From Paludibacter propionicigenes (GTDB taxonomy: Bacteria > Bacteroidota > Bacteroidia > Bacteroidales > JAIFNL01), in the NCBI GenBank assembly GCA_020721325.1, contig DYNA01000016.1, positions 1 through 47,200 of the forward strand: a stretch of DNA of 47,200 nucleotides. The letters run 5' to 3'. Position 1 is the first letter of the stretch. Every line of letters starts with the position of its first letter. Below, in pieces: positions 35,465 through 44,323 of this stretch. The translations under genes and the position numbers were made by a program. Under the pieces are notes generated by a model. It searched no databases and was not told the DNA's origin. It worked only from the letters and a program-made list of their open reading frames with translations.

Positions 35465-36682
35465 TTATCCGTTCCAATTTTCTGATAAAATACCCAAATT
35501 TATAGCAAGTTTTATGGTAGTTTGCGCACGTTTAACTACCGGCGCATCAATCATTTTTGTTCCCAGTGAAACCACACCCAATCCCTTTTCTTGGGCTTCG
35601 GCAAAAGCTACTACAATTTTTTTAGCTTTTTCAATTTCTTCTGGAATTGGAGCAAAATTATCATGGATTACTTTTACTTGCCTTGGGTGAATGCAACCCA
35701 TTCCTTCAAAACCAAGAGATTTAGAAATTTTGACATTTTGAGCCAAACCCTCCATGTCGGAAACATCAGAAAAAACAGAATCAATTGGCTGAATACCAGC
35801 AGCTTTGCAGGCATTAACCAAGCGCATACGAGCGTAAAGCGATTCAGTTCCCTCTTTGGTTCTACTAACGCCCAAATCGGCTGTAAAGTCTTCTAATCCA
35901 ATAGCTAAGGCAACTATATTGGGCGAAGCTGTTGCTATTTCAAAAGCCTTCTCTATCCCCAATGCACTTTCGATGATTGGCATCAACCAAATAGAATGTG
36001 TAACAAAATTATTCACTTTTAAATTACTAATCTCATTATCAATAGCTTTAATCTGTTCTGCACTTTCGCATTTAGGAATTAAAATCAAATTTACAAAGTG
36101 AGGCACAATGTATTTTAAGTCATCTAACCCTTTGGGATACTGATTGATACGAACCATACGTTCCACTCCATAAAAATTTACCGACCGCAAAGCATTGCGT
36201 ACTAAAAGTTGTGCTTCCCCTTTTTTGGCAAAAGCTACAGCATCTTCCAAATCAAGAATAATTCCATTAGGCTTATGAATACCGGCATTGAGCATCATGC
36301 TCGGCGTATTTCCGGGTAAATAAAGCCGTGAAAATCGGAATTGTTCCTTAAATGTAATATACTGATTTTCAATAATTACTGGCAATAAAAATTCTTTATT
36401 ACAAGGTTTTAAAAGTTTTATGGCATATTCTAAACGCGCAGCTTGAACAAAAGGCAAAGCTCCGGTATCTTCAAAAAGTAACTTAGCATTTTCAATTTCA
36501 AAAAAATCAAAAATCTCATGTATCAATTTCAAAATACCTGTACCATAAAGGGCTTCTACTCTACTCTGAATATCAATTACTCTGCCACCGGCTTGAGTTA
36601 ATTCGAGCGTTACAAAACAATCAGAGCGAATTTTTTCGCCCTTATTTCCTACATTAACAATATTATTAACAACCATTTGCAT
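35465..36682 (-). CDS. CitD-CitE fusion: acyl-carrier domain plus HpcH/HpaI aldolase/citrate lyase beta domain
   Basis: A 405-residue protein made of two parts. Residues 1-95 resemble the citrate lyase acyl-carrier subunit CitD: KIRSDCFVTLEL (candidate prosthetic-group serine region), a middle SRVEALYGTGILKLIHEIFD, and DTGALPFVQAARLEYAIKLL, close to the CitD end motif DKGAL..RARLEA. From about residue 110 the sequence is a CitE/HpcH-type TIM barrel (SRLYLPGNTPSMMLNAGIHK, GIILDLEDAV, MPIIESALGIEKAF, GLEDFTADLGV, GMGCIHPRQVKVIH) with the expected metal-binding acidic residues. In citrate lyase these are separate subunits. No citF, citC, citX or citG is visible nearby, so the substrate could be another acyl-thioester such as a malyl- or citramalyl-type compound. 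It is transcribed alone. Confidence 0.82.
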   Translation of the reverse strand: MQMVVNNIVNVGNKGEKIRSDCFVTLELTQAGGRVIDIQSRVEALYGTGILKLIHEIFDFFEIENAKLLFEDTGALPFVQAARLEYAIKLLKPCNKEFLLPVIIENQYITFKEQFRFSRLYLPGNTPSMMLNAGIHKPNGIILDLEDAVAFAKKGEAQLLVRNALRSVNFYGVERMVRINQYPKGLDDLKYIVPHFVNLILIPKCESAEQIKAIDNEISNLKVNNFVTHSIWLMPIIESALGIEKAFEIATASPNIVALAIGLEDFTADLGVSRTKEGTESLYARMRLVNACKAAGIQPIDSVFSDVSDMEGLAQNVKISKSLGFEGMGCIHPRQVKVIHDNFAPIPEEIEKAKKIVVAFAEAQEKGLGVVSLGTKMIDAPVVKRAQTTIKLAINLGILSENWNG

Positions 36683-36860
36683 ATTTTAACAATTCGTATA
36701 GAATCAAATTTTTCGGTTTTTCATTCGATTTAAAATACTGATTTTCTGTATTAAAAAAAGAATAAAACATTCGCAATAAGTTTTCACAAAAATAAAAAAA
36801 GAAATCCGTTTAAAATAAAAAAAAAGAATGTTAAAGGGCAGTTTTTTTATAAAAAAAATA

Positions 36861-36868
36861 TACTTTTG
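36861..36868 (+). promoter_or_regulatory. -7 promoter element of the methyltransferase gene
   Basis: TACTTTTG fits TAnnTTTG and lies about 30 bases before the start at 36899. No TTTG is found 19-21 bases upstream, so only half of the consensus is present. Confidence 0.45.
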
Positions 36869-36898
36869 TAAAAAAAAATAAGCTAAAAAAATAAAAAA

Positions 36899-38110
36899 AT
36901 GACCTCAGATTTTATTCACAAATTTATATATTCAATTGAAAATAAAGAATTTATAAAAATTACATTAAGCAAACCGATTGAAAAAAACAATAGTTTAGAA
37001 AATATTTATGGAAAATTAATTGAATTGAAAAAAGGTTTATTTATCTCATTTACATTTCGTTACAAAATGCGTGATGAAGTCAAAAATATTGAAATAAGCC
37101 AATGCGAACAATTTTTAAAAGAACAATTAGGCACAAAATTTTTAGCTGCCGATTTAATGACCATTTCGCAGCATTATTCATTAAAATATAATAAAAAAAG
37201 AGAAGCTCAATTGTTTGAACACAAACAGTCTAAACCTATTCAACCTATTGAATTACAACATGATAAAGAAAAAAAAAGATATATACACTCTAAAAACAAT
37301 CTCTACTTAGAAAAGCTTGGTATTGTTACAAAAAATGGTGAAATAATTAAAAATAAGGAAGATAAATTTAGACAAATTAATAAATTCATTGAAATTTTAG
37401 ATAGTCAAATTAAAGAAATTCACTTTGAAAAAACTATCAAAATTGTAGATATGGGGTCAGGAAAAGGTTATTTAACTTTTGCAGTTTACGATTATCTTAA
37501 AAATTCTTTAGGTCTGAATGTGAATGTTATAGGGATTGAAACTCAAGAAAAATTAGTAAATATATGCAATTTAATAGCACAAGAATCGGGTTTTGAGTTT
37601 TTATATTTCAGACAATCAAATATAAATGATTTCAACGAAAGTGATATTGATATATTAATTTCACTTCACGCCTGCGATACGGCTACCGATGACACTTTGC
37701 ATAAAGGTATTCAATCAAATGCCAGATTAATTGTTTCTTCGCCTTGTTGTCATAAACAAGTAAGAGAACAAATGAATAAAAGTAAAAAACTTTTACAAAT
37801 TAATAAATTTGGTATTTTGCGCGAAAGACAAGCAGAATTAATAACCGATTCTATTAGAGCCTTACTCCTTGAAAAACAAGGTTATAAAACAAATATCATT
37901 GAGTTTATTTCATCGGAATATACCGGAAAAAATCTATTAATTATCGCTTCAAAATCTCAAGCCGAGCGTGATAAAGAAAAATTATCAGCAGAAATAAAAG
38001 AGTTAAAAAAGCTTTTTGGCATTGAATATCAATATCTTGAAAAACTTTTAGAAGGAAACGAAAATGACCAATCGTGGAGAAACTTAAATCCGGTTTGCCA
38101 CATTCACTAA
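36899..38110 (+). CDS. Class I SAM-dependent methyltransferase (Methyltransf_32-like)
   Basis: A 403-residue cytoplasmic protein. The N-terminal 130 residues are a separate alpha/beta domain without recognised motifs, and a basic stretch (HDKEKKRYIHSKNNLYLEKL) leads into the methyltransferase domain. SAM-binding motif I is IVDMGSGKGYLTFAVYDYL near residue 183. A later LISLHACDTATDDTLHKG, followed by VSSPCCHKQ, matches the Methyltransf_32 group that includes GSTCD- and METTL25-like proteins. The C-terminus is Lys/Glu-rich. The substrate is not established; RNA is a reasonable guess given the conserved SPCCH motif and basic linker. It is a single gene with its own -7 element. Confidence 0.82.
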   Translation: MTSDFIHKFIYSIENKEFIKITLSKPIEKNNSLENIYGKLIELKKGLFISFTFRYKMRDEVKNIEISQCEQFLKEQLGTKFLAADLMTISQHYSLKYNKKREAQLFEHKQSKPIQPIELQHDKEKKRYIHSKNNLYLEKLGIVTKNGEIIKNKEDKFRQINKFIEILDSQIKEIHFEKTIKIVDMGSGKGYLTFAVYDYLKNSLGLNVNVIGIETQEKLVNICNLIAQESGFEFLYFRQSNINDFNESDIDILISLHACDTATDDTLHKGIQSNARLIVSSPCCHKQVREQMNKSKKLLQINKFGILRERQAELITDSIRALLLEKQGYKTNIIEFISSEYTGKNLLIIASKSQAERDKEKLSAEIKELKKLFGIEYQYLEKLLEGNENDQSWRNLNPVCHIH

Positions 38111-38174
38111 AAATTATCCAATTTCTTTTCAAAAAAAATTAAACTAAAATAAAAAGACCTTCTTATTCATTTTT

Positions 38175-38205
38175 TTTGTTTGTTTTAATATTATTAATAA
38201 ATTTG
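38175..38205 (+). promoter_or_regulatory. Consensus Bacteroidota promoter of the TonB receptor gene
   Basis: TTTG at 38175-38178, exactly 19 bases, then TAAATTTG at 38198-38205. This is a full match to TTTG-N19-TAnnTTTG, 40 bases before the start codon at 38245, and the best promoter in the window. Confidence 0.75.
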
Positions 38206-38244
38206 TTTTAAATTTTTATTATTCAAATTTTTAAAAAAAACAAA

Positions 38245-40296
38245 ATGAAAAAGAACTTTTTACTTTTAATTATTTTATTATCAGGACTTTATATTCAAAG
38301 TCAAGAAAAAAATATCTATTTAGATGAAATTATTATCAGTGATAAATCCAAAACTCAGTTTATTAATAAGGAAATAATTATTGATAGTTTTCAAATAAAT
38401 ACTCCAAGGACAGCAGGTGATGTATTTAAAAATATTCAGGGATTTAATATTACGAAAAGAAGCAATTATGCAATTGAACCTGTTTTGAGAATGTATAGAA
38501 ACGAACAATTGAAAGTGATGCTCGACGGAGGTAACCAAATTGCACAATCGTGTGCAAACCGCATGGATCCAACCACTTCACGAATTTCGGCAAGCGAAAT
38601 AGAAAAAATTGAAATCGTAAAAGGTCCTTACAGTGTACGCTTTGGACAAAGTTTTGGTTCTATCATAAACATCATAACGGAACGACCGAAAATAAGTGAA
38701 AACTTTAAAATACACGGCAGCATTGAAGGTGGTTATGAATTAAATGGAGAAGGAAAAAATTCAGGTATTTCACTTTCGGGTAGCAATCAAAAAATCGACT
38801 TATTATTAAATGGAAATTATAGAAATTTTGGAAATTATAAAAGCGGAGACAATACAGAAATAGCCTCATCTTTTGAAGCTTATGATTATTCTGCAAAGTT
38901 GGGCATCAATTTTACAGCCGCTCAAAGATTGCAACTATCATGGCGTCAATCGTTTGCCAACAATGTACTGCACGCAGGTTTACCAATGGACGCAAAGGAA
39001 GATAGAGGCGACATTTTAGCACTCGATTATGCTTACAAACCTAAAAGTAATCTGGTAAAAAGTATTCAAACAAAATTTTATGGTTCATGGGTTGACCATT
39101 TAATGACCAATGAATTTAAAACAAGTGCAAAATTCAGTTTGGCTCTTGCCGATGTTTATTCTACTACTTATGGCTCTAAAATAGAGATAGTTACAACCCC
39201 AACAGATAATTTAATACTTTATTCGGGCATTGATTATAAATATTTGAATAAAGACGGAAAAAGGGTTCGCACGCTTTACATCAACCCCTGCACAAATGCT
39301 CCCATGAGTGGCGAAGCAGTAGATTTAATCTGGCAAAATTCGGAAAGTGAGAATTTTGGTATTTATACTGAATTACAATACTTTATAAGCGACAAATTGT
39401 CATTAACTTCCGGCTTACGCTCTGATTATGTTACAATTAACATTAAAGAAGCAGCAACGGATTTTTCTACATTTTATGGCGAAAAACTTCAACCTGAAGA
39501 CAGAGTTCATTTCAATTTTTTTGCAAAAGTTCATTACCAAATTTCTGCCAAAAATCAATTGGAGTTGGCAATTGGAAAAGGCACTCGAACGCCGGATTTG
39601 TTGGAGCTTTTTATCAATCACTTCAACGTTGGGAAAGATTCGTATGAATATTTAGGAAATCCGGAATTACTTTCCGAAAAAAACATTCAAACCGATTTAG
39701 GTTTTTATCATAATTCAGCAAATTTTAGCTTTAATGCTACTGTTTTTTATAGCATAATAAACGATTATATTACTGCTTTTGTAAATGAGGAAATCAATCG
39801 AAAATACACTCCTTGTGCTTTGCCAAAATATACCAAACAATTTACGAATGTAGATAAGGTTTTTCAATATGGTTTTGAATTGGGCGTTGATTGGAAAATC
39901 ATTGAAAACTTAAAACTTTCGAGCTTTTTAAATTACACTTATGCTCAAAACGAAACATGGAATGAGCCTGTTTCAGAAATAGCACCGCTTGATTGGCAAA
40001 CAAAATTAAGTTTTAGAGAAAAAAACTTTTTAATAGAACTAAATAGCCGATATGTAGCCAAACAAGATAGAATTTCGGAAAGTTTCAGCGAAACAGAAAC
40101 TGAAAGTTTTAAGGTATTTGGAATTGGCTTACAGTATCGCATTAAAACATTAGCTACTCTAAATTTTAATGTCGATAATATATTGAACGAAAATTATTAC
40201 GAGCATTTAAGCCGTGCTTATTTGAATATGACCGAAAAAATTCCGTATTTTGAAACCGGAAGAAATATTAAAATTGGGGTTAAAGTCAATTTCTAA
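38245..40296 (+). CDS. TonB-dependent outer-membrane receptor, probable copper importer (OprC/NosA-like)
   Basis: A 683-residue outer-membrane protein with a signal peptide (LLLIILLSGLYIQSQ). An N-terminal plug domain contains IQGFNITKRSNYAIEPVLRM and VKGPYSVRFGQSFGSIINII. The beta-barrel ends GRNIKIGVKVNF with a terminal Phe, as usual for barrel insertion. In the plug, CANRMDPTTS (Cys103-x3-Met107) corresponds to the CxxxM of the copper receptor OprC. In the barrel, DHLMTNE (His284-x-Met286) supplies an HxM pair. Together these are the copper-site motifs known for OprC, and the surrounding NRMDP and VKGP sequence also agrees. It is transcribed alone from a strong promoter, without the SusD partner typical of glycan receptors. 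Copper uptake is inferred from these motifs. Confidence 0.87.
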   Translation: MKKNFLLLIILLSGLYIQSQEKNIYLDEIIISDKSKTQFINKEIIIDSFQINTPRTAGDVFKNIQGFNITKRSNYAIEPVLRMYRNEQLKVMLDGGNQIAQSCANRMDPTTSRISASEIEKIEIVKGPYSVRFGQSFGSIINIITERPKISENFKIHGSIEGGYELNGEGKNSGISLSGSNQKIDLLLNGNYRNFGNYKSGDNTEIASSFEAYDYSAKLGINFTAAQRLQLSWRQSFANNVLHAGLPMDAKEDRGDILALDYAYKPKSNLVKSIQTKFYGSWVDHLMTNEFKTSAKFSLALADVYSTTYGSKIEIVTTPTDNLILYSGIDYKYLNKDGKRVRTLYINPCTNAPMSGEAVDLIWQNSESENFGIYTELQYFISDKLSLTSGLRSDYVTINIKEAATDFSTFYGEKLQPEDRVHFNFFAKVHYQISAKNQLELAIGKGTRTPDLLELFINHFNVGKDSYEYLGNPELLSEKNIQTDLGFYHNSANFSFNATVFYSIINDYITAFVNEEINRKYTPCALPKYTKQFTNVDKVFQYGFELGVDWKIIENLKLSSFLNYTYAQNETWNEPVSEIAPLDWQTKLSFREKNFLIELNSRYVAKQDRISESFSETETESFKVFGIGLQYRIKTLATLNFNVDNILNENYYEHLSRAYLNMTEKIPYFETGRNIKIGVKVNF

Positions 40297-40626
40297 TTGG
40301 TATTTTTTGGTTTACACGAATTTTTAAATAAAGAAAAATAAAAGTTTTGTGGTATTGTTGTATTTTAAAAATTTAAAAAACACAAAAATTATTTGTTTTC
40401 TCAAAAAAATTATTTTCACACCCCATAATGAAATAAAATTTATAAAAAAGTAGAATAAAAAAGTCCGAAAGTTTAATATTTTCGGACTTTCTTTTTAATA
40501 AAAAAAACATTATATAAAAAAATTTTCTATAAAAATAAAAAAAGTTTTTCCTTATTAAAAAAGCTAAAAAAAAGATAATTTTATATTTCAAAAGAATTTA
40601 ATTCATCAATTTTTATGTCCATTCTT
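40297..40626. other. Convergent intergenic region
   Basis: About 330 bases between the TonB receptor (plus strand) and the GAF protein (minus strand). It contains the terminator at 40460-40490 and A/T-rich filler. The 72-codon minus-strand ORF in the track here is Phe/Lys-rich translated A/T sequence that runs across the terminator and is not believed. Confidence 0.55.
40460..40490. terminator. Bidirectional terminator
   Basis: AAAGTCCGAAA (40460-40470) pairs perfectly with TTTCGGACTTT (40480-40490), with a nine-base loop and A/T runs outside. It is 160 bases past the TonB receptor stop, between convergent genes. Confidence 0.75.
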
Positions 40627-42060
40627 CTAATCGGAATACTTTTCTAATTCTATTTTAAGAGCTTTGATTTCTTGTTTTGCCTTATCGAGTTCGGCAATCA
40701 AAATCTTCTCTTTTCTAAGCGATTCCTCTTGAGTAGCTCGAAGTTCTTCAACATTTTGCATCATTTCTTCTTCTTGAGCCGATTGCTGTTCGGCGTTTAT
40801 TTTCAATTCGTCCACCAAAAGTTTGGTTCGCGCATTTATTCTGGCAATTGAAAGGCTCGAAGCTATACTTTCTCCTAATTTTTCGACAAATTCGATTTTA
40901 TATTTTTCAAATTCGTAAAACGATGCAATTTCGAGAACCCCTAAAACATTATTATTCATAATCATAGGAACGATTAATAGGCTTCTTGGAGTTTCTCCAC
41001 CCAAACCGGAAGTAATTTTGATGTAATCGTTTGGTACTTTTTTAAGGTATATTGTCTTTTTTTCAAGAAAACACGCCCCAACGAGTCCCTCGCCGGGTAA
41101 AATTTCTTTTACCAAAAATTTTCGTCTATCGAAAGCTATACTTGCCTGAAGTTCAATAACTTGAGCTTTTTCTTCATCGTCTGAAATTAAAAACAAACCA
41201 CCTTGATTGGCAGTCAAATATTTTACCAAATCGCGAATAATAACAAATGAAAGCTCTTTAATATCAGTATTATCGCTGCGCAAAATTTCGTTAAATTTGG
41301 CAATTCCTTGCACCGCCCAATCTCTGTTTTTATCTAAAATTTTTCTTTTTTCATTTTCTTCCTGCAAAACTTTCATTTTTTTAAGTTCCATTTCCAAAAA
41401 TTTTCCAGCTCTGTAGGCTTCCTCTTCTTTGTCTTTAGATGATTGCAGTAATTGACTGTTATTTTTTTCGCTTTCTCGTTCGGATAATAAAAATGGTAAA
41501 ACCACCCCGTAAATAGTAAATGGCATTGCAAATACCAGAATATTAAAAAAAACTCCTTGTTGTAATACCGAAGGGTCTATTTCCAAAATAATTAATTTAT
41601 TAAAAAAAATGACCGAAATAAAAATTAGATAAACAGCTAAAGAAGTAAAAATAAGTAAATAAATTTCGCGTAAGCTAAACAAAACCAATGGTATAAGTAC
41701 AAAAAGAAATTGGATAAGAAATATAACAGAAATAAAATTCTCCTGCGGACCTACAACGGAAGCATGAAAAAGTACATCGGCAGTAACTCCAACTATGGCA
41801 ACTAAAATTCGTGAAATATGGTAATATTTAAAATAATTAAACAGGTATGCACTCATTGTTAAAACCGTTGCTAAAATTGGCAACAAAATGAGCTTAGAAA
41901 AATAAATGTAGCAAATGGCTATAAATGGTATATAAAGCCAAAAAGTTAATACTAAGGCTATGGTATTAGTAATTAATATCTTATTTTTCAGATAGTTATT
42001 TGTATCTTCATAAATACCTGTTCTTAAAAATTGTCTGAATATGGAAAAAAACTCTTGCAT
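40627..42060 (-). CDS. Membrane-anchored GAF sensor with coiled coil, no output domain
   Basis: A 477-residue protein. Residues 30-210 hold about six hydrophobic helices with only short loops, an integral-membrane sensory module different from the Cache domain of its paralogue. A coiled-coil linker (LEMELKKMKVLQEENEKRKI) leads to a GAF domain at about 260-420 (LVKYLTANQGGLFLISDDEE, TSGLGGETPRSLLIVPMIMN). The protein ends in a Glu/Gln-rich coiled coil (AQEEEMMQNVEELRATQEES and on to EIKALKIELEKYSD). In other Bacteroidota sensors such a QEEE..N.EEL.ATQEE stretch normally precedes PAS or kinase domains; none follows here. The GAF and coiled-coil parts are closely related to those at 24266-26257. 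Partner and signal unknown. Confidence 0.82.
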   Translation of the reverse strand: MQEFFSIFRQFLRTGIYEDTNNYLKNKILITNTIALVLTFWLYIPFIAICYIYFSKLILLPILATVLTMSAYLFNYFKYYHISRILVAIVGVTADVLFHASVVGPQENFISVIFLIQFLFVLIPLVLFSLREIYLLIFTSLAVYLIFISVIFFNKLIILEIDPSVLQQGVFFNILVFAMPFTIYGVVLPFLLSERESEKNNSQLLQSSKDKEEEAYRAGKFLEMELKKMKVLQEENEKRKILDKNRDWAVQGIAKFNEILRSDNTDIKELSFVIIRDLVKYLTANQGGLFLISDDEEKAQVIELQASIAFDRRKFLVKEILPGEGLVGACFLEKKTIYLKKVPNDYIKITSGLGGETPRSLLIVPMIMNNNVLGVLEIASFYEFEKYKIEFVEKLGESIASSLSIARINARTKLLVDELKINAEQQSAQEEEMMQNVEELRATQEESLRKEKILIAELDKAKQEIKALKIELEKYSD

Positions 42061-42281
42061 TTTTTATATCTATTTTAGAATCATCATTCTATAAAAAAAA
42101 GAAAAAAATATTCAATTAAAAAAAACTTAAATAATTATTAATCAATATTTTACACAGATTATAACTATGATAATATTTTTTTTTTAAGTAAAATTGAAAA
42201 AGCTAATATAATTATAAAAAAAAGAAAAAAGCGTTTTTTTCAAAAAAAAAATATTTTATTTTTTAAAAAATTGATTTTCAA

Positions 42282-43835
42282 TTATTTATCATTTTTAAAT
42301 GTTGGTTTTTGGAAGAATTTATTCACTTTGTCAAAGAATTTTAAATACGTTTCCGATTCCATGATAGAGGAATCGTAAGTAGCTTTGTATGTGAAATATA
42401 TACCCAAAGGTAACAATATTGAAGTAGCTAACCACATGCCCTGCAAAGAATCTAATCTACTTTCTCTCACCAATTTTTCGCCGGTGAGCGAAACGATATA
42501 ATATGCTACAAAAAACAAAGCCGATACTACAACGGGCATTCCCATTCCTCCTTTTCGAATGATTGCGCCCAAAGGTGCGCCAATAAAGAAAAATAAAAAG
42601 CTGGCAAAAGCTAAAACATATTTTTTGTGCCATTCGATTTCGTGTCGGCGAATGTACCTAACCTGCTCAATATTAGAATCTTTAATTCCGCGAATTTCCA
42701 TTTGAACGGAATTAGCGCGTTCGAGCGCATCGTTAAAAGTGATAGCCTTTGTGTGCATTGGCAATCCATTTATGAATGTATCTAAATCTAAAACGACTTC
42801 TAAATTATTGTATTTCAATGATTTATAAAACTCTTCATTTCGTTCAATTCTACCAGTGTAGAGCGAATCGCGCATCTTTGTAAGTAAATAAGTTCTAAAA
42901 ATTAAGTCTTTATACAATCGTTGAGCTTGTTTTTTGGTTTCAGAATTTAAAGAATCGATGGCATAGTCTAACTGCATAACATTTAACATTTGATAATTTT
43001 TGGCAAAAAGCTCTTCGTTGGTTCTTTGTAATTCAAAACCTATCATTGGAATTAATATCTGTTTACTTTCAAAGGTATCGCGTTGCATAGGAAACCCCAT
43101 ATTGTTTCCATTTTTATAAATTTCTTGGTAACTTGAGCCTGTAAATAAAGTAAAAACCATGTATTTTTTGTCGCTTGTTAAAACCATCCGCGCCGAGTCG
43201 GCTATTGTAACTCCCACATTTCCACGCTCGTTTGTGTGGTCGTAGAGCATTAAGTCGTGCATTATTCCGGTTTTTTTATCTCTATAATCTACCTTTAAAG
43301 TATATCCTTCCAAATCGTTATTAAAAATACCGGTTTTTATATTAAGTTCGGGCTTTTTGTGAGTAACATCGTAAAGCAAAGAAAGAGATTTAAGTTGAGT
43401 GTAAGGCAAAACATTATTAGCAAAGAAAAATGCCACTAAACTTACCAAGAAACTAAAAAAAATCAAAGGCAACATAGCTCTTTTAAGCGAAATTCCGGCG
43501 GCTTTTAAAGCCAAAAGCTCATAATTTTGACCTAAATTTCCAAAAGTCATTAAAGATGACATTAAGATTGAAAGCGGCAAAGCCAAAGGTACTAATCCGG
43601 CAGTTGAGTAAAGTAAAAGCTCGGCTATAACGCTCCAATCCAATCCCTTACCAACCATATCTTCCATATATTTCCACAAAAACTGCATTAATAATATAAA
43701 AGTAGATATGAAAAAAGTAGCCAAAAGAGGTTTTATATAAGAACGAAAAATTAATAAATCAAGTCTTTTTAAAAACCTCATTTTCAATACATAATCTAAA
43801 TAATCGTTTTCCTCTAAATTTATTTTTTTATTCAT
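42282..43835 (-). CDS. LptF/LptG-family permease (lipopolysaccharide export)
   Basis: A 517-residue inner-membrane protein of the YjgP/YjgQ family. LptF and LptG form the membrane part of the LptB2FG transporter, which extracts LPS and passes it to the periplasmic bridge. Three N-terminal helices (LLATFFISTFILLMQFLW, LLLYSTAGLVPLALPLSILM, MLPLIFFSFLVSLVAFFFAN) come first. A long periplasmic beta-jellyroll region (about residues 155-390) carries an unusual helical insert (LDYAIDSLNSETKKQAQRLY). Three C-terminal helices follow, with APLGAIIRKGGMGMPVVVS. The annotated start is at 43835; an internal Met at 43781 (MRFLKRLDLLIFRSYIKPLL) fits the usual family N-terminus better. A TACTTTTG element at 43866-43859 lies upstream of both. 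Confidence 0.9.
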   Translation of the reverse strand: MNKKINLEENDYLDYVLKMRFLKRLDLLIFRSYIKPLLATFFISTFILLMQFLWKYMEDMVGKGLDWSVIAELLLYSTAGLVPLALPLSILMSSLMTFGNLGQNYELLALKAAGISLKRAMLPLIFFSFLVSLVAFFFANNVLPYTQLKSLSLLYDVTHKKPELNIKTGIFNNDLEGYTLKVDYRDKKTGIMHDLMLYDHTNERGNVGVTIADSARMVLTSDKKYMVFTLFTGSSYQEIYKNGNNMGFPMQRDTFESKQILIPMIGFELQRTNEELFAKNYQMLNVMQLDYAIDSLNSETKKQAQRLYKDLIFRTYLLTKMRDSLYTGRIERNEEFYKSLKYNNLEVVLDLDTFINGLPMHTKAITFNDALERANSVQMEIRGIKDSNIEQVRYIRRHEIEWHKKYVLAFASFLFFFIGAPLGAIIRKGGMGMPVVVSALFFVAYYIVSLTGEKLVRESRLDSLQGMWLATSILLPLGIYFTYKATYDSSIMESETYLKFFDKVNKFFQKPTFKNDK

Positions 43836-44323
43836 GCACTTTTCATTTTAATAAAAAACAAAAGTAGAAATAATCTCTAAAAAAAATGAATCTTTTATTT
43901 GTTTTTTTCAAAATATATTTTTTATAAAAAAAAAGATATTTTATAAATTTTCTATAAAGTTATAAGTTATATAATTTTATAAGTTGTAAAAGCAACTTTA
44001 TTTAATTATTAGAATTTTTTTAATTTGAAAAATAAAAAAACAATCGATAAAAAAAATAAATTTGTATAAAAAAAAATACCATTTAGTTTATAAAAGTAAA
44101 TACAAATTAATTTATCTTTTATACAAAAATAAAAGCTTTTTTTAATGAAAGCGAAAAAATAAAATAAAAATACAACACATAAAATAATAGCAAATAGAAT
44201 TTGAATAACTATAAAATTTTAATACTATCAAATTATAAAAATAAATCTTCAATATCTTAAAAAAAGAACAGATAAAAAAAATTATAAAAAAGAATTTTCT
44301 TATTAAAAAAAACGAAATTAAAT
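43836..44323. other. AT-rich intergenic region between ygiQ and the LptF/G gene
   Basis: 488 bases with the LptF/G -7 element at 43859-43866. A diffuse set of TATAAGTT repeats around 43954-44001 includes ATAAAGTT...AACTTTAT arms; given the base composition these may be chance. No ORF, RNA gene or strong terminator for ygiQ was found. Confidence 0.5.
43859..43866 (-). promoter_or_regulatory. -7 promoter element of the LptF/G gene
   Basis: TACTTTTG on the minus strand (43866 to 43859), about 24 bases before the ATG at 43835. There is no good TTTG at the expected upstream distance. Confidence 0.45.

Noticed and set aside
40373-40591. 72-codon minus-strand ORF in the track
   Set aside because: It is Phe/Lys/Ile-rich translated A/T sequence that runs across the terminator hairpin at 40460-40490.
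43954-44001. TATAAGTT repeats and ATAAAGTT/AACTTTAT inverted arms as an operator
   Set aside because: The region is almost pure A/T, and short repeats of this kind are expected by chance.
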